Positions 1-11,098 of a DNA stretch of 64,000 bases are shown here, in pieces. The stretch comes from Carya illinoinensis (Eukaryota > Streptophyta > Magnoliopsida > Fagales > Juglandaceae). The stretch spans positions 44,848,501 to 44,912,500 of the forward strand of contig NC_056752.1 in assembly GCF_018687715.1 (NCBI RefSeq), read 5' to 3'. The notes under the pieces were generated by a model, which did not search any database, had not been told where the DNA came from, and saw only the letters and a program-made list of their open reading frames with translations. Numbering within the stretch: the first letter of the stretch is position 1; each line of letters opens with the position of its first letter. The position numbers and the translations under genes are program-made.

Positions 1-282
1 ATGGAAAATGGCAGAGTAAAAACAAGAAACAAACTTGAGTGATTAATATTTACATAGCCAATCAAACAAACAGTTTCTTTTTGTCCCAATATATTATATC
101 AAATCTCTCCACCAACAAGTGGGTTATAAATTAATTTCTTTACATCCTCCGTCTCGCTCAACACAAATCTATGCCCACACCCTAGTATTTGTTTCTATTT
201 TCAAATGCCTTTGTTTTTCTAAGTTATCTAAATTGCATCAGCTCCAAAACAGCCACAAGTCTAACCCAAGAAATAAAAAAGG
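1..282. other. AT-rich intergenic flank
   Basis: No coding region, RNA gene or clear repeat boundary is visible. This is ordinary AT-rich plant intergenic sequence next to a MITE-like copy. Confidence 0.5.
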
Positions 283-487
283 AGAATAAGAGAATAAAAT
301 CAAGATTGAGAAGTCTTAAGTTTGAGATAAAAGTTTAAAATATTATTTTTTAATATTATTATTGAATTGAGATTTAAAAAAATTAAATTGTTTATTATAA
401 TTCGTGTGAGAATTGAGAAAAATTGTAATGATAAAATGAAATGAGATGAGATTTTTGTATCTCATCTTATTTCCAAACTGGCCCTTA
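283..487 (+). repeat. MITE-like repeat, GAGATGAG family, copy 1
   Basis: An AT-rich block with the wording TTTAATATTATTATTGAATTG, then AAATTGTTTATTATA, then runs of GAGATGAGAT, closing near a 'TTTCCAAACTGGCCCTTAG' phrase. The same ordered phrases recur near 10.9, 23.1, 36.2, 37.3, 59.9 and 60.6 kb, some reverse complemented. I see this as a dispersed non-coding family. The transposon superfamily cannot be fixed because terminal repeats and TSD are unclear. Confidence 0.5.
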
Positions 488-743
488 GACCTGGTGTGTG
501 CCACTAATAGGGTCCTCGGTCGAGATCCTAGACACCAAGTTGTCGCGTCCCTTCTTGGCGGTGGTCTACCGATGTGAACTGCCACTTGCTTGACCGTGAT
601 GGTTATGGGTGGTGTTGGCTGAGTTCGTATGATTGTTCAGTAGCTGATGGTGGGCGTGATTATAGTGACTGGGCGTGCATACATGCATGTGCAGTAGCTG
701 AATGGGCTAAAACGGTTGAGTGGGATCAGGCGGTTAAGTGGAT

Positions 744-893
744 GGCTAACCAAGTCAGGCACACGTGGCTCCTGCTGATGGGCTGACCAAGTCAGGGACA
801 CAGGTGTCTCCTGATGGTGGGATGACCAAGTCAAGCACAAGTGTCGCTTGCTTGGGGGCTGTCCAAGTTACGCACAGGTGTCTTCTGATGATG
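744..893. repeat. Tandem array, about 38 bp x 4, in the 3' LTR
   Basis: Four diverged units share the core GACCAAGTCAGGCACA followed by GGTGTCTCCTGATG. Unit starts are near 744, 781, 819 and 856. The same array is at about 7797-7946 in the other LTR, so it predates this insertion. Confidence 0.75.
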
Positions 894-1689
894 AAGTACA
901 CATGGCTAATGGTGGTTTTAGTAGGTTGGTCGAGTGGGTGATGGCTGAGCAGTTTAAGGGATGGTTGGTTACTCCCTACAAAGTATGGGAGCGGTTATGG
1001 CTAGACAGGTGGCAACGGCTGGGCGTGTGGCTTGGCTGGTGGGTGGTAACTGTCAGCTTGTCCCTGACCTTGCTCCAAATTCTACCAGGGTGGCTTGGTG
1101 TAGACCAGATGCCCTTCAATGGCAACTCATGGCTGCCTTACGCGGTGCCCCTCTCGAACAATTCAAAATGATCAGGAAGCAAATGCAAATGCAATGCAAT
1201 AGACACAATCCAAAATGCTGAAATATATCAACAATGCATTAATCAAAGAAAAACAATAGAATGAATAGGTTAACCTGATTCACGAATTGCACAGGGTGAG
1301 CCTTCTCTTTTGGGATTCACGGATTGCATCCAATGGAGCCTAAGTGACAAAGCACCAATATATCTATAGGGGCTTACAAGCCAAATTCCCAAATGTTCAA
1401 ATATAAACATAATTGATGGCCTAGTGCCTAACTTATACTATAAAGAAAATAAAATGATTACAAAGGGAAATGGTTCTGGGTCCACGCCTCCTGGTTAAGG
1501 CCTCATGTTGTCAGTGGCGCATGGATGACCAAGATGACTCACAGCATAGGCTGAATGCTTATGTGCGTGGGTCTTCAGGTTGGCTTGCCGAGCTAACCTT
1601 GGCTGGTCCATGGTCCTTGCATGTGTGGCCCAGGTTGTGTGGGCTGAGCGCTATTGGTGAGTCGCTGGGTTAGACCGTGGTTGGCTTGA

Positions 1690-2065
1690 GCATGACAGGC
1701 TGCTGCACTGCCCAGGCCAGTGGGGCCTGGGCGTTGGTCTACATGGCCCAGGCTGATGGGGCCTGGGCATTGATCAGCAAGACCCTAGCCAAAGCCAGGG
1801 CGTTGATCAACATGGCCCTGGTCTAGACCAAGGCGTTGAGCAGCATGCCAGCATGCATGGGCCTGTTGGGCAGCCGCACCGTCAATTCCAATATGGGCAT
1901 GCATGCGCTGCGCAGGTGCATAGGCCATGCATGGGCCTTGTGCCTACGCACGGCCCATGCATGCGCGCGGTGTGTGCACATAGCCCATGCGTGCACGCTG
2001 CGCACCCGCACTAGGCGTGCGTGCAGTCTAGCCGTGCGTTGAGCGTGGTGTGACAACCTCGCTTG
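1690..2065. repeat. GC-rich short-repeat and palindrome zone in the 3' LTR
   Basis: The first part repeats a roughly 36-bp phrase of the type GGGGCCTGGGCATTGATCAGCATGGCCC. The second part is dense in self-complementary words such as CCATGCATGG, GCATGCATGC and TGCGCGCA. The partner LTR has the same zone at about 8755-9095. It is far richer in GC and CpG than the surrounding DNA. Confidence 0.6.
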
Positions 2066-2737
2066 CGTGCGCACACTGACTATTTGTTGCCTGATGGAGG
2101 GTGACCGTGGCCCAGCATTCACCAAGGGCTCGGTCTGTGGGCAACCAAGTGACGCCAACAGTGCTGCTGGCGTGCTATCCTGGCACGGGCGGGTGCTAGT
2201 CAAGGCATGGCCGGTGGCCTCCTGCCTTGGGGTTTTGACATTCCCCCTCCCTTTTAGCGTATCCTTGCCCTCAAGGATCAATTGGGGATACTTCTTCTCC
2301 AGCCCATCATAGTCCTCCCAAGTTGCCTCGTCCCTTGATAATCCTTCCCACAGGATCAATACTTGCCACACCCTGGGTCTCCCTCGGCCCCTCTGATACA
2401 GCCTATATCCGAGCACTTCTTTTGGCTTCATAAGGATCCTTCCCTCTTGATCCACTGTGGGTAACTCCTCTCCAATGAGACTCGGATCTCCAACCTTCTT
2501 CTTGAATAAGGAAACATGGAATACCGAGTGCAACTGTGAAGTTGATGGAAGCTGAAGCTTGTATGCCACACTGCCTAGTTTCTCCAACACTCTATAAGGC
2601 CTATAGAACTTCTGGTTCAGCTTTGCACTCGCGGTTTTGCTCATGGTCTTCTGCCTAAATTGCCTAAGCTTCAAATAGACATAGTCGCCTACTTTGAAGG
2701 ACACGGCATGTCCCCCCTGATTATGATACTTCTTCAT
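1823..2737 (-). pseudogene. Chromovirus integrase C-terminal part plus chromodomain
   Basis: An open frame of 304 codons continuing the integrase region after a stop near 2803. It begins with the integrase C-terminal segment (VGDYVYLKLR, then FYRPYRVLEKLG and LHSVFHVSLFK). A chromodomain follows at about residues 105-150 (VLILWEGL, then EATWEDYDGL), which in this family is thought to guide integration to particular chromatin. The frame does not stop at the end of the internal region. It reads through the purine tract and about 139 codons into the 3' LTR, where the predicted peptide is low-complexity and rich in His, Arg and Ala. The first methionine is internal, not a real start. Confidence 0.85.
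2241..2254 (-). other. Polypurine tract of the chromovirus
   Basis: The minus strand reads AAAGGGAGGGGGAA directly before the 3' LTR. This is the expected primer for plus-strand DNA synthesis in LTR elements. It lies inside the open pol frame. Confidence 0.8.
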
Positions 2738-2803
2738 TCGAGTTTGGGCCTTCTTGAGCTCTCTTTTAACTTTGGCCAGTACCTTGTCCCTATCAATTAG
2801 CTC

Positions 2804-3470
2804 CTACTCCACTTCATTATTACTGGCTGAGCCCTTTTCATAGCTAACCAAGAGTGGCGGTAGTCTGCCATATACAACTTCAAAAGGGTTTTTTTTAATA
2901 GAAGAGTGATAAGAGGTATTATACCAAAATTCTGCCCATGGAAGGTAATTTGCCCATCTCCTTTGCTCTTCATGACAGAAGCACCTCAAATATTGTTCCA
3001 AAGTCCTATTGACCACCTCGGATTGGCCATCCATTTGTAGGTGATAGGAGGAACTCGTCTTAAGCTTGCTGCCTTGTAATTCAAAAAGCTGCCTCCAAAA
3101 TGAACTCATAAAGACCATGTCCCGATCTGATACTATGGTCCTTGGAAACCCATGCAACTTGGCAATGTTGTTAACAAAGACTTTAGCCACTGACTTGGCT
3201 GTATAAGGGTGATATAGAGGGATAAAGTGGGCATACTTGCTTAGCCGGTCTACTACCACCAGAATCACTTCATGTCCTCCACTAATGGGTAGTCCCTCTA
3301 TGAAATCCATTGCCAAGTCCTCCCAAATTCTGTTTGGAATTGGCAATGATTGGAGAAGTCCCGCTTCTAGCCTAGTGTCTTACTTGGCCTTTTGACAAAT
3401 GTCACAACTGGCCACAAGTCTCTTGACATCACCCTTGATTCCTTCCCAATGGAAGAAGTGCTTCAACCGG
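2804..3470 (-). pseudogene. Chromovirus integrase core
   Basis: From about 3346 to 2804 the frame is open and shows MDFIEGLP, VVVDRLSKYAHF, HGFPRTIVSDRD and DGQSEVVNRTLEQYLRCF. These carry the D, D and E of the DDE catalytic triad. Immediately upstream (3347-3470) the remains of the zinc-binding N-terminus are visible, separated by a TAA stop. A TAG stop ends the core near 2803. Integrase inserts the cDNA into the host chromosome; these stops disable this copy. Confidence 0.85.
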
Positions 3471-3867
3471 ATGTATGTTCTCAACCATACAGAGTGATCA
3501 CTTTCATTGCTGTTATGGAAGCGATCTAGAATCTCCTTCCTGAGATTGGAACATTCGGCACATAAATATAGTTCTTGTAGAAAATCAGACCGTCTCTCAC
3601 TTTGTAGCTTACAACCCCTTGTCCTTGGGCATCCAAGAGCTCAATGATCTCAAGTGCCCTTGCATCCAATCTGGTAGCCTCTCTGATCTTGTCTCATACT
3701 CGCCATTCTGTCCCACTTAGTGCCGAGTTTGATGACCCTTTGTCCTCTCCTACTACCTCAAGTAGTTGGCTGCCTTCCCTTCAGTTTAAGGCATCAACCA
3801 CCTTATTTTCCTTGCTCAGTTGATAGACTATGTCATACTTAAAGCCTAGTAACTTGACAAGGAACTT

Positions 3868-5025
3868 CTATTGTTCTGGGGTGACAATTTTCTGCTGCAA
3901 TAGATGCCTTAAGGCCTGCTGGTTTGTGATGATGGTAAACTTGCGCCCCAAGAGGTATGGGCGCCACACCTTGACAGCATGCACCACTGCCAATAGCTCT
4001 TGGGCATAGGTACTCCATGCTTTCTTCATAGGCCCGAGTGCCTTGGAAATGAAGGCCAAAGGCCTTTGGTCTTGGACCAACACAGCCCCGATGCCCTCAC
4101 TACTTGCATCTGTATAAACTTCAAACGGTCTCTCAAAATTGAAAAGTGTCAACACAGGTGTCTTGGTCATGGCTCGCTTCAATTCTTCAAAGGCTTCCCT
4201 AACCTCAGTTGTCAACTTGAAACTGTCCTTCTTGAGCATTGTTCTGAGTGGCTTGGCTATGAGCCCATAGCCTTTGACAAACCTCCTGTAATAACCCGTG
4301 AGCCCCAAAAATCCTCTCAAGGCCGAGATGTCCTTGGGTAGAGGCCAATCCACCATGGCCTCTATTTTTCTATAATCAACCTTGACACCATCTCCAAAGA
4401 TAAAGTGGCCCAAGTACTCCAACTTCTTCTCCATGAAGGCACACTTGGTGGCCTTAATGAAGAAATGATACTTTTCTAGAATTGTTAGCACATTATCCAA
4501 GTGTTGCTTATGCTCTTCGATGGTCTTAGAGTAGACCAAAATGTCATCGAAGAAGACAAGCAACAACTTCCGAAGTAGTGGCTTGAAGATGCTATTCATT
4601 GCAGCTTGAAACGTTGAGGGTGCATTGCACAAACTGAAAGGCATCACTAGGTATTCATAATGACCTGAGTGAGTCCTAAAGGCTGTCTTATGGATGTCTT
4701 CCTCATTCATCCGAATCTGATAGTAGCCAGCCCTTAGATCCAACTTCGAAAACACTGTAGCCCCATGCAGCTCATCCAACATCTCATCAACTATGGGAAT
4801 TGGGAATCTATCCTTGACCGTCGCTTCATTCAGGGCCCTATAGTCAGTACAGAACCTCCATGTGCCATCCTTCTTCCTCACCAACAGCACTGGTGAAGAA
4901 AAGGGACTAGTGCTAGGACCGATTAGATCACTCTTCAACATCTCATCTACCTGCCATTCAATCTCTCCCTTCTGAAAGTAGGCGTATCTGTAGGGTGGCA
5001 CATTGATCGGCTTGGCTTCATCCAC
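3868..5025 (-). pseudogene. Chromovirus reverse transcriptase and RNase H
   Basis: An open frame of 385 codons. Reverse transcriptase motifs run WRFCTDYRALNE, FSKLDLRAGYYQIRM, LVMPFSLCNAPSTFQ and VFFDDILVYSK. The FDDI box supplies the metal-binding aspartates, and the usual MPFG reads MPFS. RNase H follows with FEVYTDASSEGIGAVL and AQELLAVVHAV. The position that normally carries an Asp before QxxL reads ITNQQALRHLL, an Asp-to-Asn change. Stops occur just upstream at 5026-5028 (TGA) and downstream near 3866 and 3785. The methionine at 5025 is not the natural start. Confidence 0.9.
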
Positions 5026-5028
5026 TAG

Positions 5029-6171
5029 TCAAATTCTGTGATCAAACTCTCTAGGAGGTAGAAGTGAGGTGGGCACCTCGAGTACCCCCCTGTGGGCTCC
5101 TAAGACCGGCTTGACCTCCTCAGGCAGTAACTCTAATTCATCATGGGTGCTCTCCTGACCCTTGTTCTCGACTTGCCTCAATACATCCGCTTTGGCTACT
5201 ACTATGGCGAAGCAATGTGCCCCGCCTTTGCAAAGCTTCTCAAACATAATAGTTTCGCATGACTTGATCTCCTTACTGGCAATGGATGTCCACAGTCGCT
5301 TCTTGGAGCCAAGTTTAAACTCCATCGTCATGTTGTAATAGTCATGGACGACTCTGCCAAGGCTCTTTAGCCAAGCATTCCCCAAGACTAAGTCAAGGCT
5401 GACCAAGGGCAGCACATGCAAGTCTGCCATAATTCGAACCCCCTGAACATTCATCTTCACTTTACAGATGAGAGCCTCACATTGCAACTTTTCTCCACTT
5501 GCTACATTTAGTTCAAATGGTGGAATAGGGCTCGGCTTAAGTCCAACATTGCCCACAATGCTAGAATTAATGAAGTTGTGAGTGAAGCCGCTATCCACCA
5601 GCAAAGTCACTTCATGCTTGCTCACCCATGCCATCAACCTCATGGATGTGGGCTTAGAAATGCCAGCCATGGCATTCAATGATAGCTCAGCCTCCTCTGG
5701 CGTGCCACCAGATTCGGTTTCCTCGGTTTCCTCCTCCTGGGTGGCTTCTTCTTGGCTGCCTTCCGACTCATCATCACTTGACTCGTCCTCAAACATAAAC
5801 AAGGCCTGAGCTACCTTGCACTTGTGACTGGGGCCCCATTTGTCTCCGCACTTAAAATACAACCCCTTCTTGATGCGCTCTTGCACCTCTTCACCAGATA
5901 GCTTCTTGATCTCAGGTCTTTGTTTAGAGGTGGTGGCTAATGTGTCCCTTCCCTTCCAAGAGACCTTGGTTTGTACAGTCTTGAAAGACTTGCTCCCCAT
6001 GTCTTTGGTTGGGTGCCGCTCACTAGAATGGCTCTCCTCAAGAATTTCAGTCATCTTCATCACCTTGGGTAGCCTTGTGGGCTGTCTAAGTTTGATTTCC
6101 TTGGCAAGCCAAGGTCTCAAACCATCGATGAATTTGCCTATCAAAGCTTCCTCCGACCAGCCCCTAACCAT
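5029..6171 (-). pseudogene. Chromovirus Gag C-terminus, zinc knuckle and protease
   Basis: An open frame of 380 codons. The Gag tail (WSEEALIGKFIDGLRPWLA) is followed by a zinc-knuckle-like segment, YFKCGDKWGPSHKC. The first Cys expected in this family is replaced by Tyr. An acidic linker comes next, then the aspartic protease with LLVDSGFTHNFI at about residues 190-200 and LVLGNAWLKSLG. The active-site DSG is kept but the usual following Ser/Thr is Phe. The frame is bounded by stops on both sides. Confidence 0.85.
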
Positions 6172-6192
6172 GATCTATAGCTGCCTAAACTC

Positions 6193-7122
6193 CTATTTAT
6201 AGTGCTGGACCTTGCCCTCTTGCCTTAGCTTGGCCAACTGCCCATAGTGATTGACAACTGGTGATGGCCTAAACTGACTGAGGAGCTCATTCTCAAAGGT
6301 TGTCCACTCCAACCTCATGTGATCCTTGTCGTACTGGTCCCTTATCCAATGGCACCATTTTCCAGCCCTGCCTTCAAGATAAAAGCAGGCTATCGACACC
6401 CTCTCATGGCGTGGGATATCATAAGTCAAAAAATAGTAGTGGACCTTATCCAACTACTCATAGGGGTCACCACCGCTATACTTCGGGAAGTCGACCTTAG
6501 GTCGCTTGGGTCCCCAATCCTGATGCCATTTTCCCCTTCTATCTTCATAGTCGTCCCTCTCAAATTGCAGCCTATGATAGCCACGACCTGGCTGTCTTCT
6601 CCATGCCCTGGGTTGTTCACGCTGGTAAGGCTCCTCAAAGCCTTGCTCGTGCTCAAATTCCTGGTGCTCATGGTAAACACTAGGGCTCCTAGCCCGATAG
6701 CCAGCCAATGGCTCCTCTATCTCAAAGGCTTCATTCAGAATCCACCTCTCATGGTAACCTTGGCGGTTCTCTACACGGCCACCATGCCTCAAATCTTGAC
6801 TAGGGGCCGCATGCATGGACTCGGTCACACTGGCTTTCAGTCCATCAGCATAAGCATCATCCCCATGAGGTGGTGTCCCTGAACGGTTCTCGGCTAGTCT
6901 CCTCTCTAGCCGCTCCAATGTTGTGTTCGTCTCTCTCCTTATATTCTCCATGGCCCTCTAGTTATCCTTATTAGATGTCTCCATGGCCACACGCAACTCG
7001 GCTAAGTTGTTGGTGACACCATCAAGAATTAAAGTAATCTTGTTGGTGTAATCCTCTAGAACTTCTAATCGGGCTCTATTAGAAATGCCCATAGACTCCT
7101 CTACAGACTGCTTCTCTTGCAT
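6193..7122 (-). pseudogene. Chromovirus Gag N-terminal region
   Basis: The first plausible ATG is at 7122 on the minus strand. An in-frame TAG follows after about 54 codons, a second near 6451 (inside GGDPYE / LDKVHYYF) and another near 6190. Between stops the frame encodes the capsid-like retrotransposon Gag domain, including KVDFPKYSGGDPYE and REGKVQHYK. Most stops are TAG where Gln or Trp is usual, consistent with C-to-T/G-to-A decay. Confidence 0.82.
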
Positions 7123-7533
7123 GTTGATACACTCTTACTACTCTATCACTGCTGAGTGGCTTGCAAACTGACCCACACAGATGGTTTAGGCTTGCAAACT
7201 GTTAGTCACAAGGGATGAAAAACAGGCTGATGATGGAGGTTCGTGGTTCCAACCTTAGGTCTTTCACCTTCAAGGGTGACCGACCCCAACCACAAACTGA
7301 GTCTGACCTTGGGTTGCTCACGTTCTAGCATGGCAACCGCTCCAAACCTATCTACTCCTTCCTCTACCACAACCATCAAACTTCACAATGCAACAATAAC
7401 AACAAAAAAGAAAAAATGCAATAACGTCAAGATCCTCCGTGGATCCCCCAACCAAAATCACAAAGACGAGTGATGGTTTGCCTACCTCAATAGAGAAGTG
7501 AGAACCTCTCTTGAACCTTCAAGCACGTGGCTG

Positions 7534-7551
7534 CTCTCAATGAAAGCACCA
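7534..7551 (-). other. Primer-binding site of the chromovirus
   Basis: Six bases inside the 5' LTR the minus strand reads TGGTGCTTTCATTGAGAG. It starts with the TGG expected for pairing with a tRNA 3' CCA end. I cannot name the tRNA with certainty. Confidence 0.7.
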
Positions 7552-7557
7552 AATTGG

Positions 7558-9295
7558 TGATAGGGTCCTAGGTCGAGATCCTAGACACCAAGATACCTCG
7601 CCCCTTCTTGCTCCTTGATGACCGATATGAACTGCCACTTGCTTGATATTGATGGTTATGGGTGGTGTTGGCTGAGTTCGTATGATTGTTCAGTGGCTGA
7701 TGGTGGGCGTGACTCTAGTGACTGGGCGTGCATGCATTCATGTGCAGTAACTGAATGGGCTAAAACGGTTGAGTGAAATCAGGCAGTTAAGTGGCTGGCT
7801 GACCAAGTCAGGCACACATGACTCCTGCTGGTGGGCTGACCAAGTCAGGCACACAAGTGTCTCCTAATGGTGGGCTGACCAAGTCAAGCACAGGTGTCGC
7901 TTGCTTGGGGGCTGACCAAGTCACCCACAGGTGTCTTCCGATGATAAAGTACACGTGGCTAAGGGTGATTTTAGTAGGTTGGCCGAGTGGGTGATGGCTG
8001 AGCCGTTTAAAGGATGGTTGGTTACTCCCTATAAAGTAGGGGAGCGATTATGGCTAAACAGGTGGTAAGGGTTGGGCGTGTGGCTTGGCTGGTGGGTGGT
8101 AACTGTCAGTTTGTCCCTGACCTTGCTCTAAATTCGACCAGGATGTCCTGGTGCAGACCAGATGCCCTTCAATGGCAACTCGTGGCTGCCTTACATGATG
8201 CCCCACTCGAACAATTCAAAATGATCAGCAAGCAAATGCAAATGTGATGCAATGGACACAATCCAAAATGCTGAAATACCTCAACAATGCATTAAGCAAA
8301 GGAAAACAATGGAATGAATAGGTTACCCTGATTCACGAATTGCACAGAGTGAGCCTTCTCCTTTAGGGTTCACGGATTGCACCCAATGGAACCTAAGTGA
8401 CAAAGCACCAATGGGTCTATAGGGGCTTACAAGCCAAATTTGTCCAAATGTTCAAAGATAAACATAACTGATGGCCTAGTTCCTAACTTATACTAGAAAG
8501 CAAATAAAATGATTACAAAGGGAAATGGTTCTGGGTCCACGCCTCCTGGTTATGGCCTCATGCTGTCAATGGCCCATGGGTGACCAGGATGACTCACAGC
8601 ATAGGCTGCATGCTTGTGCCCGTGGGTCTTCAGGTTGGCCTGTCGGGCTAACCTTGGCTGGTTCATGGTCTTTGCATGTGTGACCCAGGTTGTGTGGGCT
8701 GGGCGCCATTGGTGAGTCGCTGGGTTAGACCGTGGTGGGTTTGAACATAGCAGGCTGCTGCATGGCCCAGGCCAGTGGGGCCTGAGCATTGGTCTGCATG
8801 GCCCAGGCTGATGGGGCCTGGGCGTTGATCAGCATGGCCCCGGCTGTAGTGCCAAGGCGTTGATCAGCAAGGCCCTGGCTAGGGCCTTGAGTGGCACGCC
8901 AGCATGCGTGGGCCTGCTGAGCAGCCGCACCTTCAATTCCAATGTGGGCGTGCATGCGTGCGCTGCGCGGGTGCCTAGGCCATGCATGGGCCTTGTGCCT
9001 ATGCACGGCCAATGCATGCATGCGGTGTGTGCGCATAGCCCATGCGTGCACGCTGCGCACGCGCACTAGGCATGCATGCAGTCTAGCCATGCGCTGAGTA
9101 TGGTGTGACAACCTCGCTTGCATGCGCGCGCTGACTGTTCGCTACCTGATAGAGGGTGACCGTGGCCTAGCATTCACCAAGGGCTCGATCTGTGGGCAAT
9201 CAAGTGATGCCAACAGTGCTGCTGGCGTGCTGTCCTGGCACAGGCAGGTGCTAGTCAAGGCATGGCCCGTGGCCTCCTGCCTTGGGGTTTTGACA
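7558..9295 (-). repeat. 5' LTR of the chromovirus
   Basis: 1738 bp, bounded by TGATAGGGTCC and GGGGTTTTGACA on the + strand and followed directly by TSD GCCAC (9296-9300). It has the same internal tandem array and GC-rich zone as the 3' LTR. It should hold the element's promoter, but I see no TATA box I would defend. Confidence 0.92.
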
Positions 9296-9300
9296 GCCAC

Positions 9301-10921
9301 ACTGTTGGCAACTAGAGCAGGGGATTAAACTTGAATAAAATACATCTCTGATAGGTGAACAGTAACCATTTAAATTTAAAGCAACCCATACTTTTACTGT
9401 AGTTCAAAACTTCTCGTACATTCATTTGGCTAATCCAATGTAGCTATGTTTTGAGTAAATTCATCATATTTTACATTTGGCTAGGTTTTTGATGAAATCA
9501 ATGCCAATACTTTAAACATTATTTAACTTAAAATCTCTTTACATGTGAGACTCATAACTTTTTTAACTCAACACATCCTTATCACGTGGGATCAACAATC
9601 TTTTTAAATTTTTTATAAATATATCTAAATTCATCTTAATATCTAAATATATTTAAATTTATCTTAAATAAGTTCTATAAAATTCACTTTATTATTTTAA
9701 TTTATTAATTCATAATGAAAAAAAAAAAAAAACCTCAACTTATTTCAAGTTATCTGAGCATTTGAGCAAAACCCGAAAGGATAAGATTTGGAAAAGGCTA
9801 GCCCCACGACAAAGGCAAGGCAACTTGGGTAGGGTGTGGATTCCCTTGGAACCAGGGAACCCATGTTCAGCAATCCATTTGTGGGACTTATCGACTCAAA
9901 GGAATTTTATGTCGATCTTGGACATGAATTCGTCGACTAGACCCCTTCCATTACTCGAAGCCTCGGTCTGGATTACCAGATTAGATATAAATTATTCAGC
10001 AAATCTATACAGCAATTTTACATTTTTTTATATCATTAAAAAAATATAAATTTATTATTTTATCTTCTATTATTTTATATTAATATGTTAGGTATAGAGG
10101 TACTGTATTGCAATGCTCTAAATTATTTCATCTGAGTTGTACAGTATGTTTCACCTGCTGTCTAAATAGTAGAATATAAAATTTTATCTCATTTTTTATT
10201 TTTTAACTACTGTAATGATTGTCTGACATAAAACAGTAAAAAAGACATTCAACATTTAAAAAAAAAAAAATTTGTCTTCTTCATCAGTGCTTCCCACGTT
10301 CCTTTTTTTTTTTTTTTTTTTTTTCCTTTCACATCCCATTTCGAATTGTGTTCCTCTCTATTCACGCCTCTCCCGCTCTGTCCAAAACCCTCCATTTCCC
10401 CAGCTAACCAGTGAAACCAACGCCATCCCCACCGCACTTTTAATACATCAGAAAAGTCTACCCAATTTCTTTTTTCATTTTTTTAACTTAGTGATTAAGT
10501 AAATTTTTTTTTAAGTGATATTATAAATTTTGTTTTAAAAATAATATTTAAGAATATAAAAAATTGAATGAGAAAAATAAAAAATAAAAAATAGTCATAT
10601 TCAGGAACAAGTCGAATTGTTCCGTGACTCTTAACAGTATTCTTAATACATAAAATTATCTATTACAATAATCAAATTTATTCTAATTAGAATAAAAAAT
10701 TTCGAGTTTTCTACATATAAAAAAATAAATAGATCATAATTAGAATAATATCTTTTAACAAAGAAAATTTAATTTTTGGAAAGATAGAGTAATTTCGGCC
10801 AACAAAAAAAAAATGGGATTTAAGTTTGTTTATATTTACATATTTTTTAATTAATAATAAGTATTAATTTTTATTAATATATTCATAACTATTACCCAAT
10901 AATTATTAAATGATTTTCAAT
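9301..10921. other. Intergenic, no recognised gene
   Basis: Mostly AT-rich. 9755-9975 is less AT-biased and has a + strand open frame of 95 codons from 9762, which I do not recognise. 10250-10450 holds a run of 22 T (10303-10324) followed by a CT-rich stretch resembling a 5' UTR, with no convincing coding frame. Either could be a gene fragment; neither is supported. Confidence 0.4.
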
Positions 10922-11098
10922 TATTGGTGGGACCTACCCATTTATCAAATCCTAAAAAATAAAAATTATCTTATCTCACTATCTAAACATATACTTTTTT
11001 ATAAATCATCTAATCTCATCTTAACTTAAAAATTTTATTACTGTTCAAAATATCATATTTTATTTTATTTTATTTTAACTGTGTAACCAAATGAAGCC
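10922..11098 (-). repeat. MITE-like repeat, GAGATGAG family, copy 2
   Basis: Reverse-complement wording of the family: ATCTAATCTCATCTTAACTT, then TATTTTATTTTATTTTAACT, then the closing phrase GTGTAACCAAATGAAGC. Confidence 0.5.

Larger units (their letters stand above)
505..2240 (-). repeat. 3' LTR of the chromovirus
   Basis: 1736 bp, aligning along its whole length with 7558-9295. On the + strand it starts TAATAGGGTCC (partner TGATAGGGTCC) and ends GGGGTTTTGACA. Differences from the partner are mostly single-base transitions by eye. It contains the end of the pol reading frame, a roughly 38-bp tandem array and a GC-rich repeat zone. Confidence 0.92.
505..9295 (-). mobile_element. Ty3/gypsy chromovirus, full length but decayed
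   Basis: An 8.79 kb element read on the minus strand. The LTRs at 505-2240 and 7558-9295 are near-identical and have TG...CA ends (one outer end is mutated). The 5-bp TSD GCCAC lies at 500-504 and 9296-9300. A primer-binding site lies just inside the right LTR and a purine tract just inside the left LTR. Gag, aspartic protease, reverse transcriptase, RNase H, integrase and a C-terminal chromodomain follow in the order typical of Ty3/gypsy chromoviruses. Several in-frame stops interrupt the polyprotein, and catalytic-motif residues are altered, so this copy is not autonomous. Clade (Reina/Tekay-like) is uncertain. Confidence 0.93.

Noticed and set aside
1836..2042. Plus-strand frames of Cys/His/Arg-rich repeats in the chromovirus LTRs
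   Set aside because: They arise from the palindromic CATGCATG/TGCGCG repeats and overlap the minus-strand pol frame.
9762..10049. Possible gene or organelle-derived fragment
   Set aside because: No recognisable protein, rRNA or tRNA match that I can defend.
10303..10324. T22 run as a retroposon tail
   Set aside because: No target duplication or recognisable body on either side.
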